From assembly GCF_013410545.1 (NCBI RefSeq), contig NZ_JACCFV010000001.1:1736001-1800000 (forward strand): DNA of 64,000 bases. Direction: 5' to 3'. The notes beneath the pieces are model-generated. The model was not told the origin of the DNA. It made no database searches and worked only from the letters and a program-made list of their open reading frames with translations. This document shows positions 18,746-26,767 of the stretch, in pieces. Numbering within the stretch: the first letter of the stretch is position 1; every line of letters starts with the position of its first letter. Both the position numbers and the translations under genes were made by a program. Source of the stretch: Pseudoclavibacter chungangensis (GTDB taxonomy: Bacteria > Actinomycetota > Actinomycetes > Actinomycetales > Microbacteriaceae).

Positions 18746-18763
18746 TAGTTGTAGCTACAACTA
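18746..18763. promoter_or_regulatory. MarR operator, perfect 18-bp palindrome
   Basis: TAGTTGTAGCTACAACTA lies between the divergent VOC-dioxygenase and marR genes, 20 bp from the dioxygenase start. Confidence 0.75.
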
Positions 18764-18779
18764 GCCTATGTGGGAACAG

Positions 18780-18791
18780 TTGTACGTGCAA
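18780..18791. promoter_or_regulatory. Second, degenerate MarR operator copy
   Basis: TTGTACGTGCAA matches the core of the upstream palindrome (TTGTAGCTACAA) at 9 of 12 bases and sits just before the marR -10 box, where it could mediate autorepression. Confidence 0.45.
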
Positions 18792-18798
18792 ATGCGAG

Positions 18799-18804
18799 TA
18801 GGAT
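18799..18804 (+). promoter_or_regulatory. -10 box (TAGGAT) upstream of marR
   Basis: TANNNT hexamer seven bases before the marR ATG. The AGGA inside it could instead act as a weak ribosome site, so leaderless status is uncertain. Confidence 0.35.
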
Positions 18805-18811
18805 CACCCTC

Positions 18812-19330
18812 ATGTCCGAACCACGCTGGCTCGCCGGCGACGAGCGGGAGACCTGGCTCAGCTTCGCGGCGCTGCTCGAGCTGCTGCCCTCGTCCCTCGA
18901 CGCGCAACTCCACCGGGACGCCGATCTCACCCACTTCGAGTACTACGTCCTCGCGATCCTCTCGGAGGCCACGGAGCGGACGCTCCGCATGGGCGTTCTC
19001 GCGCGCGCAACGAACGCGACCCTGCCGCGGCTGTCGCGTGTCGTCTCGGGCCTCGAGCGTCGAGGATTCGTGACGCGAGCCACGTGCCCGAGCGATCGCC
19101 GGGCCACGAACGCGACGCTCACGGACGCCGGGTTCGCACACCTCGCCGCCGCCGCGCCCGGCCACGTCGAACACGTCCGCACGATCGTCTTCGACGTCCT
19201 CACGCCCGAGCAGGTCGCCGCGCTCGGCGCCGCCTCGGACGCGATGCTCGGTGTGCTCGACCCGGACGGGCACGCGCGCGCCGGCGCCGACCTCGCCTCG
19301 GGCGGCCGGAGCGACGACGCCCAGGCCTGA
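18812..19330 (+). CDS. MarR-family transcriptional regulator
   Basis: A 172-aa winged-helix repressor with the MarR pattern: YYVLAILSEATERTLRMGVL, recognition helix ATNATLPRLSRVVSGLERRG, and wing RATCPSDRRATNATLTDAG. ATG 18812 gives the usual MarR length. Its likely targets are itself and the divergent VOC dioxygenase through the palindrome at 18746-18763. The ligand is probably aromatic (inference from the target). It ends 2 bp from the convergent GTPase gene. Confidence 0.9.
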   Translation: MSEPRWLAGDERETWLSFAALLELLPSSLDAQLHRDADLTHFEYYVLAILSEATERTLRMGVLARATNATLPRLSRVVSGLERRGFVTRATCPSDRRATNATLTDAGFAHLAAAAPGHVEHVRTIVFDVLTPEQVAALGAASDAMLGVLDPDGHARAGADLASGGRSDDAQA

Positions 19331-19332
19331 TC

Positions 19333-20499
19333 TCACACGGCCGGCAGCACCCCGGTCACGTGCAGGATCCACTTCACGGGGTCGAGGCACCGGAACGGCG
19401 CGATCCCGTGCGCGTTGAGCCGTCGGCCGTCCGGCGACTCGCCGAGCGCGGACACGGCGAAGAACTGGTGCATGATCGGCACGCCCGTCTGCGGGTTCTC
19501 CATGCTCCGGACGACACCACCGCCACCGAGGCGATCGAGCAGGCTCTTGACCTCCTCGTGGAGGAGCAACCCGTCCCCGACGTCGTAGGCCGCCTGATCC
19601 TCGCTCGGATCGCGCAGGAACGCCGCTCCGGTGTTCGACATGATGCCCGACCACTGGACGTCGTCGACCCCGCGCAGTGCGTGCAACGCGTCGAACTTGG
19701 ACAGGATCACCCCGACCCGCGGCGAGCTGCGACCGACGAGTCGCTGCAGGTTCCCGAGCACGATGAGCGGGTCGCCACCGACCTGGAGCTGGGCCGGGAT
19801 GAGGTCCACGAGCTTCTCACGGATGTTCGGGACCGCGAGCGGATCGAACATGAAGAAGATGCCGTCCGCGTGGGCGAGGAACTGCAGGTGACCGGCCTGC
19901 GCGGGCGGCCGCTCCATCTCCTCCCCCGCGACGTCACGCAGCACGAGGAACCGCACGCGACCCTGCACCATGCCGAGGTTGAACACGAGCGGTTCGCGCT
20001 GGTACGAGTTGTCCGTGATGGCCGCGGGCGTCGGCGCCATGAGTCCGCGCTCCACGTAGAGGGGCTTCTCGTACACCTCCGTGAACGTGTCCCTCGTCCG
20101 TGCGTCGCCGAACTGCATGACCGTGCCCATCTGGAGCGCGAGACGCTGCAGCTGCTTCACGACGACCGCGATGAACACGCTCTTGCCGGTCGCGCGCGCG
20201 CCGTTCATGGCGATGCACACCGCGTGCCCGTTGCGCCAGCCGTCGAGGAGCGCGTAGTGACAGTGCGGGCACGCTTCACGCATGGGCTCGGAGCACGTCG
20301 GGCACTCGCCGCCGAGCGGCGGCTGCCAGTCGACCGCGCCGGGCGGTTGCGTCGCGATGACGACCTTCCCCTTCTTGACCGGGACGGGCGAGTACCTGCT
20401 CGCCATGCGGTCCGGGTACTTCGTGCATCGGGGGTTCTCACACACCCAGGCGAACGCGTCGGGTGGGAGCAGCTGGAAGCAGTGCGGGCACTTCGTCAC
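19333..20499 (-). CDS. Zinc-ribbon TRAFAC-type GTPase (last gene of the eight-gene operon)
   Basis: A 388-aa P-loop protein. Two zinc-ribbon Cys clusters open it (Cys4, 7, 20, 25 and Cys66, 69, 77, 80). The nucleotide-binding motifs are Walker A GARATGKS (100-107), G3/Walker B LVLRDVAGEE (DxxG at 189-192) and a G4-like SKFD (267-270) in place of NKxD. No membrane segment is seen. It resembles the TRAFAC clade GTPases that accompany GAP1-type partners in bacterial GTPase-centred systems; exact family assignment is from memory of such clusters. The GTG start overlaps the preceding stop as GTGA. Cargo and effector are unknown. Confidence 0.8.
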   Translation of the reverse strand: MTKCPHCFQLLPPDAFAWVCENPRCTKYPDRMASRYSPVPVKKGKVVIATQPPGAVDWQPPLGGECPTCSEPMREACPHCHYALLDGWRNGHAVCIAMNGARATGKSVFIAVVVKQLQRLALQMGTVMQFGDARTRDTFTEVYEKPLYVERGLMAPTPAAITDNSYQREPLVFNLGMVQGRVRFLVLRDVAGEEMERPPAQAGHLQFLAHADGIFFMFDPLAVPNIREKLVDLIPAQLQVGGDPLIVLGNLQRLVGRSSPRVGVILSKFDALHALRGVDDVQWSGIMSNTGAAFLRDPSEDQAAYDVGDGLLLHEEVKSLLDRLGGGGVVRSMENPQTGVPIMHQFFAVSALGESPDGRRLNAHGIAPFRCLDPVKWILHVTGVLPAV

Positions 20500-21533
20500 G
20501 GCCGGTCAGCTCCGTCCCCGAGCGCGTCGATGAGGCTCGCGACGAGGGGGCGGACGAGGTGCGGCGCTGAGGCCAGTGGGTCGGCACCGCCGTCCGTCGG
20601 CGCGGGCCCGAGCGCATCGACGTCGACGAGCGTCGCGGGCAACCCGCCGGTGTCCTGCAGCGGCCACGCCGAACCGTGTCCGACGAGGACGAGCCGTGCC
20701 GTGGGGGATGCGTCCCGCAGCGCCCGCGGCTGCGGAGGAACCGCGTCGGTCAGCACGTACTGGACGGTCCGGCCCGCTCCTGCCCTCGTGCCCGTCGATG
20801 CTCCGGCGAACGCGGCGCCCGTCATGGGGATCGATTCGTCGAAGTGCCGCGCGACGGCGTCCGCGACCGACTCACCGTCGGCCGGCGCCACGGCGAGCGG
20901 GGGGCGACGCGCGACGACGACCGCGGGCCGACGGTCGGGATCGACCACGGCGCTCACGCCCTCGAGCAGTTCGAGCGCCCGACGGAGCTGCCCGGAGGCA
21001 TGGGCGCGCCGGAACGACGCCGACGCATCGACCGCGATCGTCACCTCGACGGCGCGCGACGTGTCGAGTCGCTGTGTACCCACGATCTCCGTCGTCGCGA
21101 CACGCGCGGCGTCCGCGAGGGGACCGAGCGTCAGGTGCACGGTCTCGCGCACCTCCGAGCGGACGCGCAGGCCGTCCGGCGTCCGTTCGAGCGAGAGCAC
21201 GTCCTGCCGTGCGAGCCCCGCGAGGTCGATGGGCGGGAGCACCGCACGTTCGGGATCGACCGTCCCGGGGTCGTTGACACCGACGCTCACGTGCGCGCGG
21301 GACCCCTGTGCGAACACCGACGCGCCGACGGGTTCGACGTGCAGGCGGATCCGCCCCTCGACGCTCGGCAGGATGAGGAGTTCGGGGCGCGGCCGGACGG
21401 CGTTCGCCACGGGCACGCCGTCGGCGCTCGCCTGGATGGTCCCCGCGACCGGACCCTGCATCTGGAGCGTCACGGTGAGCGGACGCGGGCTCAGCGCGAC
21501 CGGGGTCGTGCCCTCGAGCATGTAGGTGGGCAT
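20496..21533 (-). CDS. Cytosolic vWA-like protein of the GTPase/tubulin operon
   Basis: A 345-aa protein without signal peptide or membrane helix. The first ~155 residues are beta-rich (Ig-like appearance). A vWA-type domain follows with a MIDAS-like VDASAS (Asp169, Ser171, Ser173). The later stretch YVLTDAVPPQP and LVLVGHGSAWPL fit alternating strands of the same fold. ATG 21533 shares one base with the previous stop (TGATG) and has AAGGAG upstream. A metal-dependent adhesion-type interaction with operon partners is inference. Confidence 0.7.
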   Translation of the reverse strand: MPTYMLEGTTPVALSPRPLTVTLQMQGPVAGTIQASADGVPVANAVRPRPELLILPSVEGRIRLHVEPVGASVFAQGSRAHVSVGVNDPGTVDPERAVLPPIDLAGLARQDVLSLERTPDGLRVRSEVRETVHLTLGPLADAARVATTEIVGTQRLDTSRAVEVTIAVDASASFRRAHASGQLRRALELLEGVSAVVDPDRRPAVVVARRPPLAVAPADGESVADAVARHFDESIPMTGAAFAGASTGTRAGAGRTVQYVLTDAVPPQPRALRDASPTARLVLVGHGSAWPLQDTGGLPATLVDVDALGPAPTDGGADPLASAPHLVRPLVASLIDALGDGADRP

Positions 21534-24310
21534 CAGTTCTCCTTCGGGTCGGTTCGGGCCGACGAACCGGTCTTCGCATCCGTGGATGTCGCGCGCGGTC
21601 GTGAGTCGGCCGGGCGTGAGCGGAGCCACGACCGCACCGTCCGTTCCACGCCCGTCGAGCGGCTGACCTCGGCGAGGTGCTCCGCGACCGCGCTCGCGAG
21701 GAGGCCGGGCTCGCTCGTGACGCGCGGGAGCACCTCGTCGAGGACGGCGTCGAGGAGGCGCACGTCGTCGAGGTCGGTCGCGTCGACGAGCTGGACCGTC
21801 TGCGCCGGGAGCGCGACGTCCGGAACCGATCCGGCGTCGACGATCGCGATCGCGACGAGGCCGGCGGCCCGGTGCAGCGCGACGTCGGGGGCGTCGGAGC
21901 GGGCGGTCTGGACCGCGAGGGCGGCCTCGACGAGCTCGGGCGTCGCGAGCGAGGCACGCAGCGCCGTGAGCTCGGACACCGTCCAGTCCTCGCCGGCGAC
22001 ATCGCTCGTCGCGAGCGTGATCGCGGCGTCGACGAGCAGCGGACCGAACACGCGCATGGCGAGCATGTCGTGCCGGCCGACGAGCCGACTCACGACGGTC
22101 CGCACGTTCTGCTCGTTGCCGGCGGGGATGCTCGACCGCGTCGCGGCCTGCGCCCACGCGCGTGCCACGGCGGTCACCACCTCCTGGGTCGGTGTGCCCC
22201 GTCGCGCGACGGCGAGCGCGAGATCGTTGAGCTCGCGGGACGCATCGGCACACGCGAGGGGTCGCTCGAGCAGCTCGGCGGGCAACGCGCCCGGGAACGC
22301 CGTCTCGATCGCGAGCAGCGGATGTGCCTGCCAGAGTTCGCGGCCCGTGATGCGCGCGAGCTCCGGATCCGCGGACCACGAGCCGTGCGTGGCGAGCCGG
22401 ACGAGGACGGCCGAGGCGACGGTCGCGGACGTGGCGCCCTCACGGTCCGCGAGCCGGAGCAGGCAGGCACGGTCGCTCGCGCCGAGTGCGAGCACCGGTG
22501 CCGGATCGCCGACCGCGGTCGCGGCGATCGCGTCCAGGAGTCGGGGCGACGGTCCGTGTTCGAGCATCCACTCGACGGCCGCGGGCGAGAGCAGGGCATC
22601 GGCGGGGACGCGGGCCGCACTCGGGTGGGCGTCGACGGCACGGAAAACGGGACCGTGCACGACGCGCGCGTCGCCGAGCCGCGGGAGTTCCGCGCCGAGC
22701 GGCTCGGCCGCGCCGACGAGGAGCCCGGGAACGAGCGTCCGGGCGATCGCGCGGTCCACGATCGCGGCGGCACCGTCCGAAGCCGGCGCCGGGTCGCCCG
22801 CGGGCGGTGTTCCGCCCGGCTCGGCCGGGAGCGCGGGCGAGGGGGCGAGGTCCGTCGCCGCATCGAGAAGGCCCGCGCGGGTGGCGGTCTCGGCGAGACG
22901 GAGGAGCACGGTCGGCTCGACCTCGTCCCCGAGTCGCCGCTCGAGCACGGCGACGGCACGGATCGCGAGCGCCGCGACGACCGGCTCCGCCGGGAGCGGC
23001 GCGCCACCCGGGAGCGCGAGCCACGAATCGTCGTCGAGGGCGAGCGCGAGGTAGCCCGCGGTCGCGACATCACGCACGAAGGCCGGGGTCGTGGGGTCGA
23101 GCCGTTCGAGCGCGGTCCACGCCGTCGCGGCCGAACCGCCGAGCCCCGTCTCCGCCTCGGCCGCGGCGACGAGCGTCTCGAGCAGGACCTCGTCGCCGAG
23201 CGCCGCGCCGGGCAGTTGCGACACCGCGATCGCACGGGCGAGCGAGCCGTCGCCGATGTCGACGCGCAGCGCGGCCACCGCGAGCGGCCACAGGAGCGGC
23301 AGACCCATGTCGCCGACACGGGCCGCGACGTCGTCGAGCTCGCGGAGTGCGGCCTCGGCGGTCTCCCGTTCGAGCAGGACCTCCTGGGCGAGCTGCGACC
23401 AGTCGGTCGGTGCGATCTCGCTCCCGAGCGTCGTCCGGTGAGGCGAGTGGCCCGCCTGGCCGAGCGCGGGCGTCTCGCCGTCGCGGACGACGATCCAGCG
23501 CGCGAGATCGTCCTCGTCGAGCGCCGCAAGGTCCTCGACCGGGATCGAGGCGATGAGCGTCCCGCGCTCCCACACGGACGCGAGGCGCGCCGCCCGCTCG
23601 TACACCGAGAACGAGACCGCGCGAGCGGTGGACGACGGCATGAGGCGGGAGAGCGACGCGATCCAGAGCGCCGCCTGATCGGCCGACGGTGACACGAGCA
23701 GGACGCGGCGTCCCCCACGCATCGCCTCGTCGAGGGCGTCGAGGAGCACGCTCAGGACGCCGATCCGCCAGGTCTCCGGATCGAAGAGGAAATCGACCAC
23801 CATGTCGAGCCCGACCATGCCCGCCGCCTCGGGGTAGTCGCCGTCCGGCAGGAACGCACCGAGCACCTGATCGGCCCCGTAGGGCGTGAGCAGATCGAAC
23901 GAGCGCCACAGCTCGATGGGTCGCACCTGCGGTGCGGGGTCGGTGGGACGGCGGTCCAGCACGGCATGCGTGAACACGTTCCCGGGACGTCCCGTGGAGT
24001 CGCTGCCGGCCTGCACGGCATGGATGTACTCGCCGACGACCCCGGTGAACGAACCGTCCGGCCCGGTCTGTCGAACGAGCAGGTACGCGAATCGGCGGGG
24101 CTGGACGGCGATGTCGCTCGGCGTCGGGTACTCCGGGAGCGGGGCGTGCGAGTCGAACGCCGTGACGAACAGGGCGCTGATCGACTCCATCTCGCCCGGT
24201 TCGACGCCGCCCCTGGACTCCTTCACCTGCCAGCCACCGGCACCGTCACCGCGATCGAACGACGCGTAGGTGAGCTGCGCCCATCGTGGCGCGGCGATCT
24301 CACGGTCCAC
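21533..24310 (-). CDS. GTPase-associated protein 1 (GAP1)-like large protein
   Basis: A 925-aa soluble protein. The N-terminal ~150 residues (RWAQLTYASFDRGDGAGGWQV, then a segment around SDIAVQPRRFAYLLV) resemble the GAP1 N-terminal domain that accompanies TRAFAC GTPases. The middle has a predicted Rossmann-like part (RRVLLVSPSADQAALWIASL), and the C-terminal two thirds are Ala/Leu-rich helices suggesting a solenoid. The GTG start at 24310 overlaps the previous gene by 11 bases and is preceded by GGGGGGAGG. Its likely role is partner or regulator of the operon GTPase. Confidence 0.7.
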   Translation of the reverse strand: MDREIAAPRWAQLTYASFDRGDGAGGWQVKESRGGVEPGEMESISALFVTAFDSHAPLPEYPTPSDIAVQPRRFAYLLVRQTGPDGSFTGVVGEYIHAVQAGSDSTGRPGNVFTHAVLDRRPTDPAPQVRPIELWRSFDLLTPYGADQVLGAFLPDGDYPEAAGMVGLDMVVDFLFDPETWRIGVLSVLLDALDEAMRGGRRVLLVSPSADQAALWIASLSRLMPSSTARAVSFSVYERAARLASVWERGTLIASIPVEDLAALDEDDLARWIVVRDGETPALGQAGHSPHRTTLGSEIAPTDWSQLAQEVLLERETAEAALRELDDVAARVGDMGLPLLWPLAVAALRVDIGDGSLARAIAVSQLPGAALGDEVLLETLVAAAEAETGLGGSAATAWTALERLDPTTPAFVRDVATAGYLALALDDDSWLALPGGAPLPAEPVVAALAIRAVAVLERRLGDEVEPTVLLRLAETATRAGLLDAATDLAPSPALPAEPGGTPPAGDPAPASDGAAAIVDRAIARTLVPGLLVGAAEPLGAELPRLGDARVVHGPVFRAVDAHPSAARVPADALLSPAAVEWMLEHGPSPRLLDAIAATAVGDPAPVLALGASDRACLLRLADREGATSATVASAVLVRLATHGSWSADPELARITGRELWQAHPLLAIETAFPGALPAELLERPLACADASRELNDLALAVARRGTPTQEVVTAVARAWAQAATRSSIPAGNEQNVRTVVSRLVGRHDMLAMRVFGPLLVDAAITLATSDVAGEDWTVSELTALRASLATPELVEAALAVQTARSDAPDVALHRAAGLVAIAIVDAGSVPDVALPAQTVQLVDATDLDDVRLLDAVLDEVLPRVTSEPGLLASAVAEHLAEVSRSTGVERTVRSWLRSRPADSRPRATSTDAKTGSSARTDPKEN

Positions 24311-26723
24311 CGGGGCCTCCCCCCATCGGTGCCCGGGGTGCGACACGCAGGGTCGCGACGGGCGGGTCGAGCAGTGCGACACGGCGCAGGACCTCGGGGG
24401 GAAGGTCGACGAAGAGACGCAGGAAGCCGACGGGCGGCACCTCCTGCAGGAAGGCACCGGGATCGGCGTGCCACGTGCCGGCGGGCGACGGGCGCATGCC
24501 GAGCGGGCTCGGGACGAACCGCCGCTGGGGCTGGGTCGGTGGCCCTTCCGGGACGACGGCGACGGGACGACCGTCCCCGATCGTGAGCGGGAGCCGGTCA
24601 CGATTGTGGACGAGCACGAACGGCGGCGCGTGCTGCACGTCCTGCTGCGCCCGGACGCGCACGGTGACGGCGGGTCGGCCGTCGGGGAGCGATCCCTGGA
24701 GGACCTGGTACCAGATGCGCAGCAGCCCCGGATAGGTGACGATCGTCGGCTCGGCGAGGACACGGGCCCCGCCGTCGAACGCGACCGAGACGAGGTGCAG
24801 ATCGCAGCCCTGCACGTCGAGCTGCCCGGCGGGGAACTCGAGACCGCCCCGGTCGCGGTAGTCGGTGCGCGAGACCTCGATCGCCTGTCCCTGCATCGCG
24901 ACGGCGGAGTCGATGCCCCGCATGCTCTTGTAGGCGAGGACGACGTCCGCGCCCTCGGGCCACTCGAAGGTGAGGATCTCGCGGTTCACGCGCTCGATGA
25001 GCTTGGGACGCCCGACACGCGGGACGCGGACGCCGCGGACGGTGTTCCCGACGAACGCCATGTCGCCGAGCAGCACGACGGTCGTGAAGTAGGCGCGCGT
25101 CCACCCCGTGGGCCAGGGCACCTGTCGCATCGACGCGGTCTGGCCCGTCGTCGTGATGGGGTGCGCGAGCCGCTTCGCGACCGGCAGGCCGGCCTGGTCG
25201 AGGGCGGCCGCACGGGTCGCCTGCCGCTCGATGCCGGGCTGATGGGGCTGCTCGGTCCGATAGACGACGACCTGGCCGCCCGGCGGGATGCTCCACGACA
25301 GATCGAACAGCGGCGCGTCCTCGTGGTCGTGCAGCTCGAACGAGAGGTCGGTGACCGGACGGTGCACGGCCGAGACGAGCACCTCGTTGTTGAGCGGCGC
25401 CGAGAGTCGCGCGACTCCGTCGAACTCGGCCTCCGCGAACACCTGGTAGAGGTAGCGCGCTCCCCGGTCGGCCTCCGTGTCGACGAATCCACCGAGGTTC
25501 AGCTCGTCGCTCAGGATGCGGAACCGAGGGTCGCCCGAGGCGCCGGCCGCGACCTGCACGGGGATGCGGAACACCTGGACGCGCGTCGTGCCCGGCAGCA
25601 CGCGCCATTGCCCGATGACACGCCCCTCGTCCTCCCGGAGGTCGAGCTCGAGCACGGGCGACACGAGTTGCCCGCGGGCGACGAGCACCGGCTGCGCGAG
25701 CTTGGCGTCGTCGAGGTCGGCCCCCGTGTTGCGCCAGACCTGGTAGTGCCGGGCGGCGTGGGAGAACGCCATGTCGTCGACGGCCTCGGTGGCCGTCGTC
25801 GCCGTGACGAGTCGCGCGGCGTCCGGGGAATACGGGGCGAACTCGTCGCTCGTGATGAGTCGGTCGACGGTGACCCGGTCCGGCTCGGCCGACTCCGGGC
25901 CGCGCCACGACACGTGGACCCCGCCCTCCGGCCTTCGCCGGACGACGAGCGCCGCGGGCTCGCCCTCCGACGCACCGAACTCGTAGGGCGCGAACCCCTC
26001 TGCATCGACCGTCGGATCGGGACGCGCCTCCGGTTCGGGCTCGGCCGGGCGGCTCGGCGGTGGCGTGGCCCGATCGGCGTTCGGCGCGTCCGTCGGGGCG
26101 GCCGACGTCGGCACCTGCGTGCGTCCGGTCCCCGCGGACGGCGTCGAGGCCTCGTCCCCGCGCCCCGGCTCGGGGGTGGTCGACGGGGACGCCGAGCCGC
26201 GCACGTCGAGCGCGGACGCGAGCTCGTTCGCGAACTGTCCGATCACGGGCGGGAAGATCGCCCGGATCTCGTCGGCGGTCTGGACGTGCGAGTTCGCGAC
26301 GAGACGGAGGTGGGTCTCGCGGAGTTGCCAGGCGTTCTCGGTCCCCGCGTCCGTCGCTCGCGCGTGCCAGTCCCGCACGGCGACGAAGCGCTGGTCCGCC
26401 CGGGTCGGGCCGTCGACGTGCGGCGGCGCCTGACCGCCCGCCGCGGGCCGCGCACCCGGTGCGGCGACCGGCCGACGCAGCGCCTCCGGGAGACTCGTGT
26501 GCGGCTGTACGACACCCGCATCGGCCTGCTCGAGCAGCCAGCCGAGCGTCCGCTCCCACGCGACGACCTGCGGAACGCGCTGGAGAACGGGTGTCACGCC
26601 GCCGGCCTGTGCGACGGCCGCGAGCTGGTGCCGCTCGGGCACGGCGTGGCCGGCGCGGTGCGCGGCGACGGCCCAGTGCTCGAGCGCGGCGAGCCGCGCC
26701 TCGTCGCGAGGGGTCGGGGACAT
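24300..26723 (-). CDS. Large protein with beta-sandwich (FN3-like) repeats, operon member
   Basis: An 807-aa protein, not recognised as a known enzyme. An N-terminal helical part (about 1-150) is followed by a Pro/Ala-rich linker (about 190-240). Several ~100-residue beta-rich modules with fibronectin III-like patterns come next (VHVSWRGPESAEPDRVTVD; LFDLSWSIPPGGQVVVYRTE; ILTFEWPEGADVVLAYKS). No signal peptide or membrane helix. ATG 26723 has AAAGGA 11 bases upstream. Its position between the GAP1-like and membrane proteins suggests a scaffold (inference). Confidence 0.65.
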   Translation of the reverse strand: MSPTPRDEARLAALEHWAVAAHRAGHAVPERHQLAAVAQAGGVTPVLQRVPQVVAWERTLGWLLEQADAGVVQPHTSLPEALRRPVAAPGARPAAGGQAPPHVDGPTRADQRFVAVRDWHARATDAGTENAWQLRETHLRLVANSHVQTADEIRAIFPPVIGQFANELASALDVRGSASPSTTPEPGRGDEASTPSAGTGRTQVPTSAAPTDAPNADRATPPPSRPAEPEPEARPDPTVDAEGFAPYEFGASEGEPAALVVRRRPEGGVHVSWRGPESAEPDRVTVDRLITSDEFAPYSPDAARLVTATTATEAVDDMAFSHAARHYQVWRNTGADLDDAKLAQPVLVARGQLVSPVLELDLREDEGRVIGQWRVLPGTTRVQVFRIPVQVAAGASGDPRFRILSDELNLGGFVDTEADRGARYLYQVFAEAEFDGVARLSAPLNNEVLVSAVHRPVTDLSFELHDHEDAPLFDLSWSIPPGGQVVVYRTEQPHQPGIERQATRAAALDQAGLPVAKRLAHPITTTGQTASMRQVPWPTGWTRAYFTTVVLLGDMAFVGNTVRGVRVPRVGRPKLIERVNREILTFEWPEGADVVLAYKSMRGIDSAVAMQGQAIEVSRTDYRDRGGLEFPAGQLDVQGCDLHLVSVAFDGGARVLAEPTIVTYPGLLRIWYQVLQGSLPDGRPAVTVRVRAQQDVQHAPPFVLVHNRDRLPLTIGDGRPVAVVPEGPPTQPQRRFVPSPLGMRPSPAGTWHADPGAFLQEVPPVGFLRLFVDLPPEVLRRVALLDPPVATLRVAPRAPMGGGPGGP

Positions 26724-26767
26724 GGTCGAGGGTCCTTTCGGGGGTGGGAGGGGCGCGCGGAGCGCGA

